Positions 24,892 through 32,576 of a DNA stretch of 34,750 bases are shown here, one piece after another. Below the pieces are notes generated by a model. It had not been told where the DNA came from. It saw only the letters and a list, made by a program, of their open reading frames with translations, and searched no databases. The translations under genes and the position numbers were made by a program. This DNA comes from Rhodospirillales bacterium (lineage in GTDB: Bacteria; Pseudomonadota; Alphaproteobacteria; Rhodospirillales; WMHbin7). Position 1 is the first letter of the stretch. The number at the start of each line of letters is the position of its first letter. The stretch is taken from NCBI GenBank assembly GCA_016214125.1, contig JACRPC010000024.1:1-34750 (forward strand), written 5' to 3'.

Positions 24892-25114
24892 ACCTTTTTG
24901 GGTGCCGAGGACCTTGACTAAGCACGGGTCGCCGGCCGTTTCAATCCGGGTAAATCGAGCCCGTTGTGGCGAGGGAACCAGAAGCTTTATAGCGGCAAGG
25001 GGCGATCAACTTGGGGCTGGGCGGCTGGGATCGACGCCATCAGCGCCATCCTCGCGCCGGCGGTCGGGTTGGGGCGGCGCTTCCGCCGAATTATCCGCAA
25101 AGCCTTGAAAAGAT

Positions 25115-25191
25115 TGGCGCGCCCGAAGAGATTCGAACTCCTAACCCTCAGATCCGTAGTCTGATGCTCTATCCAATTGAGCTACGGGCGC
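25115..25191 (-). tRNA. tRNA-Arg (anticodon ACG)
   Basis: Read on the minus strand, the 77 bases fold as a complete cloverleaf: acceptor stem GCGCCCG/CGGGCGC, D-stem GCTC/GAGC, anticodon stem TCAGA/TCTGA with loop CTACGGA (anticodon ACG), T-stem AGGAG/CTCTT with loop TTCGAAT, discriminator G and an encoded CCA. In bacteria A34 of this tRNA is deaminated to inosine, so it reads CGU, CGC and CGA. tRNA genes are frequent integration sites, but no integrase or att duplication is visible in the window. Confidence 0.97.
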
Positions 25192-25344
25192 TTTTCATCG
25201 GGGGCCAAGGCGGCCCCAGCGATCAAGGGAGCGCACGCTAGCGAACTTCCGCTCCCAAGGCAAGGGCGATCCGCTGGGTTCCGGATCGGGGGCAGGGGCT
25301 TGAATCCGATTGGATTCCGCTTGGATTCGCTTGCGAAAAGCGGC

Positions 25345-25373
25345 TTGTGGGGACCAACGGCTTTCGCTACACT
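25345..25373 (+). promoter_or_regulatory. Candidate sigma-70 promoter of the lipoprotein-manC operon
   Basis: TTGTGG at 25345-25350 and TACACT at 25368-25373 are separated by exactly 17 bases. They lie in the 284-base gap between the tRNA and the lipoprotein gene and would give a leader of about 95 bases. Judged by eye. Confidence 0.45.
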
Positions 25374-25475
25374 CCCCTTGGCTTCCTGCCAGGGGGAGAG
25401 AAAATCCGTTTCGGCGGACCATCAACAACGGCGGCGGGAACAACCCAGGAATGATCGAATAAGGTGACTGGTTCA

Positions 25476-26642
25476 ATGGCTCGAATGAAGATCAACGCGG
25501 CCATCCTGACCACGGCGCTTGCGCTTGGGGGGTGTTCCTTCGCGTCGGATGCGCTCTTTCCGTCGCTTACCGGCAGCGATCCCAAGGGCGGTTCGTCCTC
25601 GGCAAGCGGCGGCGCGGCGCCGGCGGCGCAGCCGGCCGGCCAACCGATGCGGGCCCAGGCCGCCCAGCCCGGCGCGGCGTCCGGCCCGGCGCTCGGCACC
25701 ACCAGCTTCGAATCGCCGGCGGTGACGCCCGGCCAGGCCACCGGCACCTTCGTCGGCACCAAGGTCGCCCAGATGCGCGGCGAATTGCAGCAGCTTCAGG
25801 GTACCATGACCCGGCTGAACGGCCAACTCCAGCAGGTCCGCAACCAGACGGTCCTGGATTCCCAGGCCTATCACGGCACCGTGGCGGCGATGAGCGCCCG
25901 CCTGCAGGTCGGCACCACGCCCGGCAATCCCATTCTGATGCAGCAATGGAACGCCGCCCAAAGCGAACTCGACAAGATCAACGAGGACATCGCCAAGATG
26001 AACTCGCTGGCCAACGAGACCGCCTCGGCCGCCACCATCGCCGCCTATCTGTTGGATGCGGTGCGCGCCACCCGCACGCTTTCGGGCGCCGTCGACGAGG
26101 ATCACCGCCAGCTCACCGTTCTGGAGGACGAAACCAGCCGCACCGTCGTGCTGATCGAGCGCCTGACCACCGAACTCTCGGCCGATGTCAGCCGCCAGCA
26201 GGCCTATTACGGCAACGAGCGCGGCAACCTCAATCTTCTGGCGATCGCCGTCAAGAACGGCCAGTTCTATGGCGCCAGCCTCGCCACCCGCAGCGTGGTG
26301 CCGCAGATCGCGGCCGCCGATTCGGTGGCGGCGGCGCCCGGCGTGGTCGGCGGCGGCCGCCCGCTTCTGGTCATCGCCTTCGACAAGCCCAACGTCGCTT
26401 ACGAGCAGGCGCTCTACACGGCGGTGAGCCGGGCGATCGAGCGCAAGCCCAACGCCACCTTTGATCTGGTGGCGATCACGCCGTCCGGCCAGCCGCCCCT
26501 GGCGGCCAGCCAGGCGCGCAAGAACGCCGAGCAGGTGGTGCGTTCGCTCACCAATATGGGGCTGCCGGCCAACCGGGTGCGCCTGTCGTCCTCGACCAGC
26601 GCCGAAGCCCGCGCCGCCGAGGTGCATCTGTTCGTCCACTGA
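25476..26642 (+). CDS. Predicted lipoprotein with coiled coil and OmpA-like C-terminus
   Basis: A predicted 388-residue envelope lipoprotein. MARMKINAAILTTALALGGC is a short basic and hydrophobic signal ending in a lipobox with C20; S21 after it suggests the outer membrane. A Gly/Ala/Pro/Gln-rich linker covers about 35-75, a heptad-rich coiled coil about 90-125, and more helices follow to about 220. The last 100 residues, ending SQARKNAEQVVRSL then MGLPANRVRL, loosely resemble an OmpA-like peptidoglycan-binding domain, though key residues are unclear. The ATG at 25476 has AAGGTGA ten bases upstream; a GTG at 25464 and an ATG at 25485 are alternatives. manC starts 13 bases after its stop, implying a link to envelope polysaccharide. 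Confidence 0.82.
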   Translation: MARMKINAAILTTALALGGCSFASDALFPSLTGSDPKGGSSSASGGAAPAAQPAGQPMRAQAAQPGAASGPALGTTSFESPAVTPGQATGTFVGTKVAQMRGELQQLQGTMTRLNGQLQQVRNQTVLDSQAYHGTVAAMSARLQVGTTPGNPILMQQWNAAQSELDKINEDIAKMNSLANETASAATIAAYLLDAVRATRTLSGAVDEDHRQLTVLEDETSRTVVLIERLTTELSADVSRQQAYYGNERGNLNLLAIAVKNGQFYGASLATRSVVPQIAAADSVAAAPGVVGGGRPLLVIAFDKPNVAYEQALYTAVSRAIERKPNATFDLVAITPSGQPPLAASQARKNAEQVVRSLTNMGLPANRVRLSSSTSAEARAAEVHLFVH

Positions 26643-26655
26643 TCCGGGCCGTTTG

Positions 26656-28095
26656 ATGACGGCCCCGATCGACCGGCCCGGCCGGCTTTATCCGGTCATT
26701 CTTTCGGGCGGCGCTGGCACGCGGCTGTGGCCGTTGTCGCGCGCCCTTTATCCCAAGCAGCTTCTGCCCCTGCAGGGCCAAGCCAGCCTGTTGCAGGAAA
26801 CGGCGGGCCGGGTGACCGGACCCGATTTCGCCCAGCCTCTGGTGATCTGCAACGACGAGCACCGCTTCATCGTCGCCCAGCAGTTGAAGGAGCGGGCGAT
26901 CGAGCCGCACGCCCTGGTGCTGGAGCCGGTGGGGCGCAACACCGCCCCGGCGGCGGCGATCGCCGCCCTGATGATCGCCGCCTTCGATCCCAAGGGCCTG
27001 CTGGTTCTGCTGCCCTCCGATCACGTCGTGGCCGATGTCGGGCGTTTCCATCAAGCCCTGGCGATCGCCGCCCGGGCGGCCCGGCAGGGCCATCTGGTCG
27101 CCTTTGGCATCGCGCCGGACCGTCCGGAAACCGGCTATGGCTACATCAAGAAGGGGACGCCGCTCTCGGGCGTCGAGGGTGCGATGCGGATCGAGCGCTT
27201 CGTCGAGAAGCCCGATCGCGCCACCGCCCAATCCTATCTCGAATCCGGCCAGTATGTCTGGAACGGCGGCATCTTCGTTTTCGCGGCGTCGCGCTATCTG
27301 GCCGAATTGGAGCGCCTGCAGCCCGAAATGGTCACCGCCTGTCGGATCGCCATCGCCAAGGCGTCGCGCGATCTCGATTTCCTGCGTCTCGACGCCGAAG
27401 CCTTCGCCCGCGCGCCCTCGATCTCCATCGATTACGCGGTGATGGAGCACACCGGCGAGGCCGCCATGGTGCCGGTCGAGATGGGCTGGAGCGATGTCGG
27501 CTCCTGGCAGGCGCTGTGGGAGATCACCCCTAAGGACGATCGCGGCAATGTGGTGTCGGGCGATGTGATCGCCGTCGACGTCGCCAACTCCTATCTGCGC
27601 GCCGATGGGCAGTTGGTGGCGGTGCTGGGCCTCGAGAACATCGTCGTGGTGGCCACCGACGACGCCCTCTTGGTGGCGGCGCGCGACAAGGCGCAAGACG
27701 TCCGTCTGGTGGTCGAGGCCTTGGAGAAGGCGGGGCGCAGCGAGCATCGGGTGCCCAGCCGGGTCTGGCGGCCCTGGGGTTTCTTCCAAACCTTGGATGT
27801 CGGCGGGCGCTATCAGGTCAAGCACATCTCGGTCAATCCGGGGGCGCGGCTGTCGTTGCAGCTTCATCATCATCGCGCCGAACATTGGGTGGTGGTCGAG
27901 GGCACGGCGCGCGTCACCCGCGGCGACGAGGAAATCCTGCTGCACGAGAACCAATCGACCTACATTCCGCTGGGCGTCGCGCACCGGCTGGAAAATCCGG
28001 GCAAGGTGCCGCTCTCGATCATCGAGGTCCAGTCGGGCACCTATCTGGGCGAGGACGATATCGTCCGTCTCGACGACCTCTACGGCCGAAGCTGA
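26656..28095 (+). CDS. manC: Mannose-1-phosphate guanylyltransferase/mannose-6-phosphate isomerase
   Basis: A predicted 479-residue bifunctional enzyme of GDP-mannose synthesis. SGGAGTRLWPLSR at 17-29 is the nucleotidyltransferase signature, with FVEKP at 182-186 and WSDVGSW at 278-284. The C-terminal domain (about 365-475) is a cupin with HHHRAEHW at 404-411 and VAHRLENPG, the type II phosphomannose isomerase site. Length and layout match the AlgA/XanB/ManC family. GDP-mannose is a precursor of mannose, fucose, rhamnose and perosamine in capsules and O-antigens, so the gene may serve the glycan locus although it lies 6 kb away. It shares an operon with the lipoprotein and converges on the nuclease gene, 25 bases away. 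Confidence 0.95.
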   Translation: MTAPIDRPGRLYPVILSGGAGTRLWPLSRALYPKQLLPLQGQASLLQETAGRVTGPDFAQPLVICNDEHRFIVAQQLKERAIEPHALVLEPVGRNTAPAAAIAALMIAAFDPKGLLVLLPSDHVVADVGRFHQALAIAARAARQGHLVAFGIAPDRPETGYGYIKKGTPLSGVEGAMRIERFVEKPDRATAQSYLESGQYVWNGGIFVFAASRYLAELERLQPEMVTACRIAIAKASRDLDFLRLDAEAFARAPSISIDYAVMEHTGEAAMVPVEMGWSDVGSWQALWEITPKDDRGNVVSGDVIAVDVANSYLRADGQLVAVLGLENIVVVATDDALLVAARDKAQDVRLVVEALEKAGRSEHRVPSRVWRPWGFFQTLDVGGRYQVKHISVNPGARLSLQLHHHRAEHWVVVEGTARVTRGDEEILLHENQSTYIPLGVAHRLENPGKVPLSIIEVQSGTYLGEDDIVRLDDLYGRS

Positions 28096-28120
28096 CGCGG
28101 GCCCAAGGCGCGAAAAGGCT

Positions 28121-28624
28121 CTACCCCGATCCGCACCAGGCGGCGCGACCGCCGCCCTCATAGGGTCGGGCCATGCGGGCGGCAAGCAGCGCCGCCGAAA
28201 GATCGCGCCCATCGGCGGTGGCGACATGCGCCAGCACCCGGCCGCCATATTTGTCGCGGGCGATGTCGCGCAGCATGAGCGTCGGGCCATCGAGAAAGGC
28301 GATGACGAAATCGCGCGCCGCCTCGGCTCGCTTGCGCTCGGGTTCGCAGCGGGCGTGCAGTTCGGGCGCATCGACGCCCAACAACCGGACCGCCGTTTCC
28401 ACTTCCTGGCCCAGCCAGATGCGGGCGCGAACCAGGATCGTGTCGCCATCGATCACCTTGATCAGGCGGGCTGGGATCGGTCCGGCCAGGCTTTCGCGGC
28501 CGCGTTCCTCGTTCGCCTGAGCCGGCCACGAGGTTGGCGTCACCGCTAGGAGCACGCCCAAGGCGGCGGCGATCGCCACTCGGTTAAGGTGTATTATGTT
28601 ATGCAAGAGAGTGTTGGTCTCCAT
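28121..28624 (-). CDS. Secreted SNase-like (thermonuclease family) protein
   Basis: A predicted 167-residue exported nuclease-fold protein. A signal peptide-like N-terminus (NRVAIAAALGVLLAVTPTSWPAQA) ends near residue 37. The SNase domain spans about 50-165: VIDGDTI at 57-63, RLLGVDAPEL at 80-89 (arginine, aspartate and glutamate as in staphylococcal nuclease) and DKYGGRVLAHV at 124-134 with the second arginine. It probably cleaves nucleic acid in the periplasm or outside the cell. Translation starts at the edge of the AT-rich gap, and the upstream leader TTTATTAA has no clear ribosome binding site. Confidence 0.87.
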   Translation of the reverse strand: METNTLLHNIIHLNRVAIAAALGVLLAVTPTSWPAQANEERGRESLAGPIPARLIKVIDGDTILVRARIWLGQEVETAVRLLGVDAPELHARCEPERKRAEAARDFVIAFLDGPTLMLRDIARDKYGGRVLAHVATADGRDLSAALLAARMARPYEGGGRAAWCGSG

Positions 28625-28778
28625 TTAATAAACCAATGAACGATTTATGTGAAAAAAATATCTATTAATCGTAATGGCAAGCATGATGATCGATTCGCCA
28701 ATAAATATAGAACATTAAAGGAACACTGTCCAGGGGGCTGGCCCAAGGGAAACTTTGCTCTAAATCAATATATTGAAA
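28625..28778. other. AT-rich intergenic island
   Basis: These 154 bases between two minus-strand genes are far richer in A and T than the rest of the window, including runs such as GAAAAAAATATCTATTAAT. The tail of the regulator gene (last codons encoding VINNNI) shares this composition. The stretch must contain the promoter of the nuclease gene, but several possible -10 boxes exist and I cannot choose one. I see no gene in it. Confidence 0.6.
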
Positions 28779-29651
28779 TCAAATGTTATTATTGATAACT
28801 AGGCCGGTCTCGGCGACCTCATAGCCACCCAAGCGCCGGGCGCGATCTTGAAACGGCTCGGTTCGCGTCATTGCAAAAAGTTTCTGCAGGGCCGGCTCGA
28901 AATAGGCGCGGCGCTGGATCACCAGATCGAAGCGCTCGCGCGCCAGGGGCAGGAAGCCAAGCCGGAACTGGCGGGCGGCGGCCTCGATCGCCAGACCGGC
29001 ATCGGCCTTGCCTTCCTGGATCATCAGAGCGAGATCGGTTTCGCTGCGCGCCACGCTTTCGGCGGTCTTCAGCGTTGCCAGTGCCAATCCCTCGGCCTCC
29101 AGCAAGGCCTGCAGCAAGACCTGACTGCCGGCACCCGGCTGGCGCAAGGCCAGCCTGGCCTTCTTCTTCTTGAGGTCGGCCAGACCGGCCAAGCCCAAGG
29201 GATTCTCGGGCGCCACCACCAGCCCTTGCTGGCGCCAGGCCCAATGGATCAGCACCACGTCGCGCCCGGCCAAGAGCGGGCGCAGAAAGGGAAGATTGTA
29301 GTCGCCGCTGGCGCCGTCGCGCAGATGCAGGCCGCACAGCATGGCCTGGCCATCGGCAAAGCGGGTGAGCCCATCGAGGCTGCCGCCGGCCAGAAGGGCC
29401 AACTCGGACCCCGATTCCCGGATCGCCCAGTCGAGCAGCGGATCGTGGCTGCCCACCGCCACCTTGGGCGCCAGCGGCAGCGCATCGGCCGGCATGTCGG
29501 TGTGCGCCGCCACCCACTGATCGATCAGCCGCTTGGGAAACAGCCATTTGCCGGTCACCCTTGTGGCCGGAATCTGGCCGGCACGCACCAGATCATAGAC
29601 CTTGCGCTCCTTGATGCGCAGATAGTCGGCCACCTCGCGGGTGCTCATCAT
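28779..29651 (-). CDS. HTH regulator with periplasmic-binding-like domain, possible molybdate sensor
   Basis: A predicted 290-residue cytoplasmic DNA-binding protein. Residues 1-50 (STREVADYLRIKERKVYDLV, then WLFPKRLIDQWV) are an excisionase/MerR-type helix-turn-helix. The remainder (about 60-285) resembles the PBP-like domain found fused to such HTHs and related to ModA-type substrate-binding proteins (SGSELALLAGGSLDGL, LRQPGAGSQVLL, KADAGLAIEAAARQF). The two adjacent ATG codons at 29646-29651 are the best start; an upstream TTG at 29762 would overlap the promoter region of moaA. It is divergent from moaA, so control of molybdopterin synthesis or molybdate use by a bound oxyanion is a reasonable inference. 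Confidence 0.83.
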   Translation of the reverse strand: MMSTREVADYLRIKERKVYDLVRAGQIPATRVTGKWLFPKRLIDQWVAAHTDMPADALPLAPKVAVGSHDPLLDWAIRESGSELALLAGGSLDGLTRFADGQAMLCGLHLRDGASGDYNLPFLRPLLAGRDVVLIHWAWRQQGLVVAPENPLGLAGLADLKKKKARLALRQPGAGSQVLLQALLEAEGLALATLKTAESVARSETDLALMIQEGKADAGLAIEAAARQFRLGFLPLARERFDLVIQRRAYFEPALQKLFAMTRTEPFQDRARRLGGYEVAETGLVINNNI

Positions 29652-29785
29652 TTCGGTCAAGGCGCTCTCGCTTCCATGGGCCTGGGAACCCCTTGCAAAG
29701 TTGAGGGTGATTTTCGCCCGGGGCTCGGCTATCGTACAAGCGTTATATCCGTCTGAACGCAACGCTCGCTTTCGACAAGGACACG

Positions 29786-30763
29786 ATGCTCGATCCCTTC
29801 GGCCGGCGCATCACCTATCTTCGGGTCTCGGTCACCGACCGATGCGACCTGCGCTGTTTCTATTGCATGGCCGAAGACATGGAGTTCCGGCCGCGCGACG
29901 AGGTGTTGACGCTCGAAGAGTTGGACCGCTTGGCGGCCGCCTTCATCCGTCAGGGCGTGCGCAAGATCCGCCTCACCGGCGGCGAGCCCCTGGTCCGGCG
30001 CAACGTCATCAGCCTGATCCGCTCGCTGGGCCAGCGCCTGGGTCATGGGCTCGACGAATTGGCGCTCACCACCAACGCCACCCGCCTGGCCGAACATGCG
30101 CCGGCCCTGGCTCAGGCCGGCATCCGTCGCGTCAATGTCTCGCTCGACAGCCTCGACCCCCAGCGTTTCCGCGCCATCACCCGCAAGGGCGATCTTGCCC
30201 AGGTTCTGGCCGGCATCGAGGCCGCTCGTCAGGCCGGCCTGGCCATCAAGATCAACATGGTGGCGATGCGGGGCGAGAATGACGACGAGATCGACGGGAT
30301 GGTTGCCTGGTGCGGCGCGCGCGGCTTCGATCTGGTCTTGATCGAGACCATGCCGATGGGCGACGCCAAGGCCGATCGCTATCTGCCCCTGGCCGAGGTG
30401 CGGGCCAATCTGGCAGGCCGCTGGACGCTTTTGGAAAGCGATCACGCCACCGGCGGTCCGGCGCGCTATCTGACGGTGGCCGAGACCGGGCGGCGGATCG
30501 GCTTCATCACGCCCTTGAGCCATAATTTCTGCGAATCCTGCAACCGGGTGCGGCTGACCTGCACCGGGCGGCTCTATCTGTGCCTGGGGCGCGAGGACGG
30601 CATCGATTTCCGCGCCCCCTTGCGGGCCGGCGCTGGCGATGCCGATCTCGATGGCTTGATCCGCCAAGCGATCACCGCCAAGCCGAAGGCCCATGATTTC
30701 GTGCCCGGCGGCACCGGGACTCGCATGGGCGCCGTGCGGCCGATGAGCCTTACCGGCGGGTAA
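29786..30763 (+). CDS. moaA: GTP 3',8-cyclase (molybdenum cofactor biosynthesis)
   Basis: A predicted 325-residue radical SAM enzyme catalysing the first step of molybdopterin synthesis, the conversion of GTP to 3',8-cyclo-7,8-dihydro-GTP. The N-terminal cluster is C20, C24, C27 (CDLRCFYC) with GGEPL at 65-69. The C-terminal cluster is C249-x2-C252-x13-C266 ([12 protein letters not shown]), which binds GTP. The chain ends in the Gly-Gly tail essential in MoaA. The ATG at 29786 follows AAGGACACG. No moaC, moaE or moeA is present in the window. Upstream is the divergent HTH/PBP regulator; downstream is a repeat-rich gap. Confidence 0.97.
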   Translation: MLDPFGRRITYLRVSVTDRCDLRCFYCMAEDMEFRPRDEVLTLEELDRLAAAFIRQGVRKIRLTGGEPLVRRNVISLIRSLGQRLGHGLDELALTTNATRLAEHAPALAQAGIRRVNVSLDSLDPQRFRAITRKGDLAQVLAGIEAARQAGLAIKINMVAMRGENDDEIDGMVAWCGARGFDLVLIETMPMGDAKADRYLPLAEVRANLAGRWTLLESDHATGGPARYLTVAETGRRIGFITPLSHNFCESCNRVRLTCTGRLYLCLGREDGIDFRAPLRAGAGDADLDGLIRQAITAKPKAHDFVPGGTGTRMGAVRPMSLTGG

Positions 30764-30821
30764 ACGAATTCGGCAATCGCCCTTTCCCATCGGTCCTCCT
30801 CGGGGTGAGGAAAAATGATCT

Positions 30822-30869
30822 CCTCATGCTGAGGAGGCCGCCCTTAGGCGGCCGTCACGAAGCATGAGG
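30822..30869. repeat. 48-bp imperfect palindromic intergenic repeat
   Basis: CCTCATGCT at 30822-30830 pairs with AGCATGAGG at 30861-30869, and inside it GGCCGCC at 30836-30842 pairs with GGCGGCC at 30847-30853 around a 4-base loop. The layout, with CTCATGCTGAGGAG on one side and CACGAAGCATGAGG on the other, matches the dispersed palindromes known in many alphaproteobacterial intergenic regions. It lies 58 bases after moaA and may terminate or stabilise its mRNA. Confidence 0.7.
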
Positions 30870-30939
30870 GCGGGCACCGGGACGATTTCCACAATCCGCC
30901 AATCACACCGGCCAACGCCGATGATGTTCAGGAAAGGCG

Positions 30940-31003
30940 GAACCACCAAGGCACCAAGGCACCAAGAATCGGTGCTCTTCGTGTCTTTGTGTCTTGGTGG
31001 TTC
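30940..31003. repeat. 28-bp inverted repeat with 8-bp internal periodicity
   Basis: The left arm (30940-30967) and right arm (30976-31003) are inverted copies with 4 mismatches around an 8-base loop; two of the mismatches would be G-U pairs in RNA. Each arm is a small tandem array of 8-base units (ACCAAGGC on the left, CTTTGTGT-like on the right). The type ACCACCAAGGCACCAAGG is a known dispersed repeat of many bacterial genomes. Confidence 0.75.
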
Positions 31004-31015
31004 GTTTGTTCTTCC

Positions 31016-31035
31016 GGCGGCCGTCACGAAGCATG
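31016..31035. repeat. Second copy of the palindrome's right half
   Basis: GGCGGCCGTCACGAAGCATG at 31016-31035 is identical to 30847-30866, the right half of the palindrome near moaA. The left half is missing. The two copies flank the inverted repeat, as if the hairpin element had landed in or beside a palindromic repeat and part of it had been duplicated. Confidence 0.8.
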
Positions 31036-31077
31036 CGGGCCGCACACGAAGACCTTATCCGCAGTCCGCTTAAGGAT

Positions 31078-31443
31078 TCAGCCCAGGAACTTCTTCACCG
31101 TCTCGATGAAGGTGCCGACCGAGATCGGCTTGGCGATGTAGCCGTCGCAGCCGCCCTCGCGGATCTTTTCCTCGTCGCCCTTCATGGCGAAGGCGGTCAC
31201 GGCGATGACCGGGATCGCTTTCAGGGCGGGATCGGCCTTGATCATGCGGGTGATGTCGAGACCGGAAATCTCGGGCAACTGGATGTCCATGAGGACAAGA
31301 TCCGGGCGCTGGGCGCGCAACATCTCCATGACCTTGGTGCCATCCTTGGTCTGGATGGTCCGATAGCCCTGGGCCGACAGGAGATCGTTGAACAACTTCA
31401 TGTTCAGATCGTTGTCTTCAACGATCAGAATGGTTTTTGACAT
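31078..31443 (-). CDS. divK: Single-domain response regulator DivK
   Basis: A predicted 121-residue receiver-only protein. E9/D10 form the acidic pocket, D53 ([15 protein letters not shown]) is phosphorylated, T83 and K105 (AKPIS) complete the switch. Segments [26 protein letters not shown] and [20 protein letters not shown] are those of Caulobacter DivK, which controls the kinases DivJ, PleC and CckA and so the cell-cycle regulator CtrA. GGAG lies eight bases before the ATG. In Caulobacter divK is followed by pleD; here moaA and repeats follow instead and no GGDEF gene is in the window. A GANTC site (GACTC) lies upstream at about 31510, which may or may not matter. Confidence 0.92.
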   Translation of the reverse strand: MSKTILIVEDNDLNMKLFNDLLSAQGYRTIQTKDGTKVMEMLRAQRPDLVLMDIQLPEISGLDITRMIKADPALKAIPVIAVTAFAMKGDEEKIREGGCDGYIAKPISVGTFIETVKKFLG

Positions 31444-31518
31444 ACGCGCGCTCCAAGTTCCCCAAGCGCCCCCGGGGCATAATCCCCAATCGGACCACGT
31501 AAGTCAATTGACTCGCCA

Positions 31519-31548
31519 TAAGAAAATGGGCCGGCACAAGGCCGGCCC
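31519..31548 (-). terminator. Rho-independent terminator, minus strand
   Basis: GGGCCGGC at 31528-31535 pairs perfectly with GCCGGCCC at 31541-31548 around a 5-base loop. On the minus strand the hairpin is followed by ATTTTCTT, a U-rich tail. It lies between the transporter gene ending at 31728 and divK starting at 31443, so it probably ends the upstream transcript and leaves divK to its own promoter within 31444-31518. Confidence 0.65.
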
Positions 31549-31694
31549 AAGGTTGCTCTTGAGGGAAAAGGATACCGGCCAACGTCCTTGGCTCCGTCGG
31601 GAAGCCCCGTCCTCGCCCTTGCGGGCCAGGCTCACGGAACAGCCGCACGAAAACCTGTATCCAGCGTTAGGATGACTCATCCGCCGGCCCAGCA

Positions 31695-31712
31695 CTGTGA
31701 TCGCCATCACAG
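31695..31712. promoter_or_regulatory. Palindrome TGTGA-N6-TCACA, CRP/FNR-family-like site
   Basis: CTGTGATCGCCATCACAG contains TGTGA and TCACA separated by 6 bases, the consensus half-sites of CRP-type regulators, as a perfect dyad with 7-base arms. It is 16 bases beyond the stop of the transporter gene and about 250 bases upstream of divK, with a terminator in between, so it is not obviously at a promoter. AT-rich sequence borders it on the right. Confidence 0.4.
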
Positions 31713-31727
31713 CTTAATAAATTTAAG

Positions 31728-32567
31728 TTATCCGAGGATAATCAGGAGAATCCCCCCCACCATGACCAAGGCGCCGCCCAGGCGCCGGCCGGCATGGCCC
31801 TCCTTGAGCAGCAAGGTGCCGATCAAGACCGAAAGCGGGATCGAGGCCTGGCGGACGGCGTTGACCGCCGCCGGCTGGCCGCCCCACTGATAGGCGATCA
31901 GGATCATGTAATAGGAGCCATAACTAAGCAGCGCCATCAGGGGATAGCGCCAGGGCGCCTTGCGCCAGGGCTCTAGGGTCAGTTCGGTCTTGCCGGCGAT
32001 GAGGGCGAAGGCGGGCAGGGACAGAAGCTGGCCCCAAAACATCAGGGCCGCCGGCGTCATCTGGGCGACCAGGCGGGAATCGGTGATGGCGTATAAGCCG
32101 GCCGAGGCCATGGCGATCAAGGCGATGAGGAGCGAGCCAAGATGGCCGCCGCCGCCCTTGAGCCCCCCATGCAGGACCACCACGCCGGCCAGCACCACGC
32201 CGATGCCGACGCCGGCGACCAAACTGTAGCGTTCGCCCAAGAGCAAGGTGCCGATGATCAGATTGAACACCGGCGATGCCCTGGCGATCGGGTAGAAAAG
32301 CGACAGATCGCCCCGGCGCAGCACCTTGACCAGCGCCCAGCCATAGGCCACCTGCGCCGCCACCGATCCCAAGAGCAGCGGCACCGCCGCCATCGGCACC
32401 GCAAGCGAGGTGCCGGTGGTGAGCGCGAGCAGCGTCGAGAGGACGACATAGCCCGCCATCAGCCAGAAATAGGCGCCGGCCGGCCAGGGATCGTCCTTGA
32501 CCAAGGCGTTCCAGATGGGATGCAGCGCCGCCGACAGCAGCACCAAGACGGCGACCGACCAGGCCAT
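31728..32567 (-). CDS. EamA/DMT family transporter
   Basis: A predicted 279-residue inner-membrane protein with about ten hydrophobic segments in two EamA repeats (about 1-133 and 145-279), the layout of the drug/metabolite transporter superfamily. Family marks include ALHPIWNALVK in the first helix, FYPIARASPVFNLIIGTLLLGE at the end of the first repeat and the matching ASIPLSVLIGTLLLKE in the second. Such carriers export small metabolites or amino acids; the substrate is unknown. It starts 9 bases after the isomerase gene and forms an operon with it. Confidence 0.92.
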   Translation of the reverse strand: MAWSVAVLVLLSAALHPIWNALVKDDPWPAGAYFWLMAGYVVLSTLLALTTGTSLAVPMAAVPLLLGSVAAQVAYGWALVKVLRRGDLSLFYPIARASPVFNLIIGTLLLGERYSLVAGVGIGVVLAGVVVLHGGLKGGGGHLGSLLIALIAMASAGLYAITDSRLVAQMTPAALMFWGQLLSLPAFALIAGKTELTLEPWRKAPWRYPLMALLSYGSYYMILIAYQWGGQPAAVNAVRQASIPLSVLIGTLLLKEGHAGRRLGGALVMVGGILLIILG

Positions 32568-32576
32568 GCGAAAGGA

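Larger units (their letters stand above)
30764..31077. other. Repeat-filled gap between moaA and divK
   Basis: These 314 bases separate two convergent genes and contain no gene I can support. They hold an imperfect palindrome at 30822-30869, a partial second copy at 31016-31035 and, between them, a long inverted repeat at 30940-31003, each listed separately. Any of the hairpins could end transcription of moaA and divK. Confidence 0.7.

Noticed and set aside
22796-24892. 698-codon plus-strand frame inside the sensor kinase gene
   Set aside because: It is the shadow of the hybrid histidine kinase on the minus strand and has no motif of its own.
25115-25191. Integration site of a genomic island at tRNA-Arg
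   Set aside because: No integrase gene and no second copy of the tRNA 3' end is visible in the window.
29652-29785. Moco riboswitch upstream of moaA
   Set aside because: The gap is only 134 bases between divergent genes and I could not find the paired stems of that class.
30940-31003. CRISPR array
   Set aside because: The 8-base units are too short, have no spacers and are arranged as an inverted repeat.
31714-31726. CtrA box (TTAA-N7-TTAA) near divK
   Set aside because: Two TTAA units are present but only 5 bases apart, and they lie over 270 bases from the divK start.
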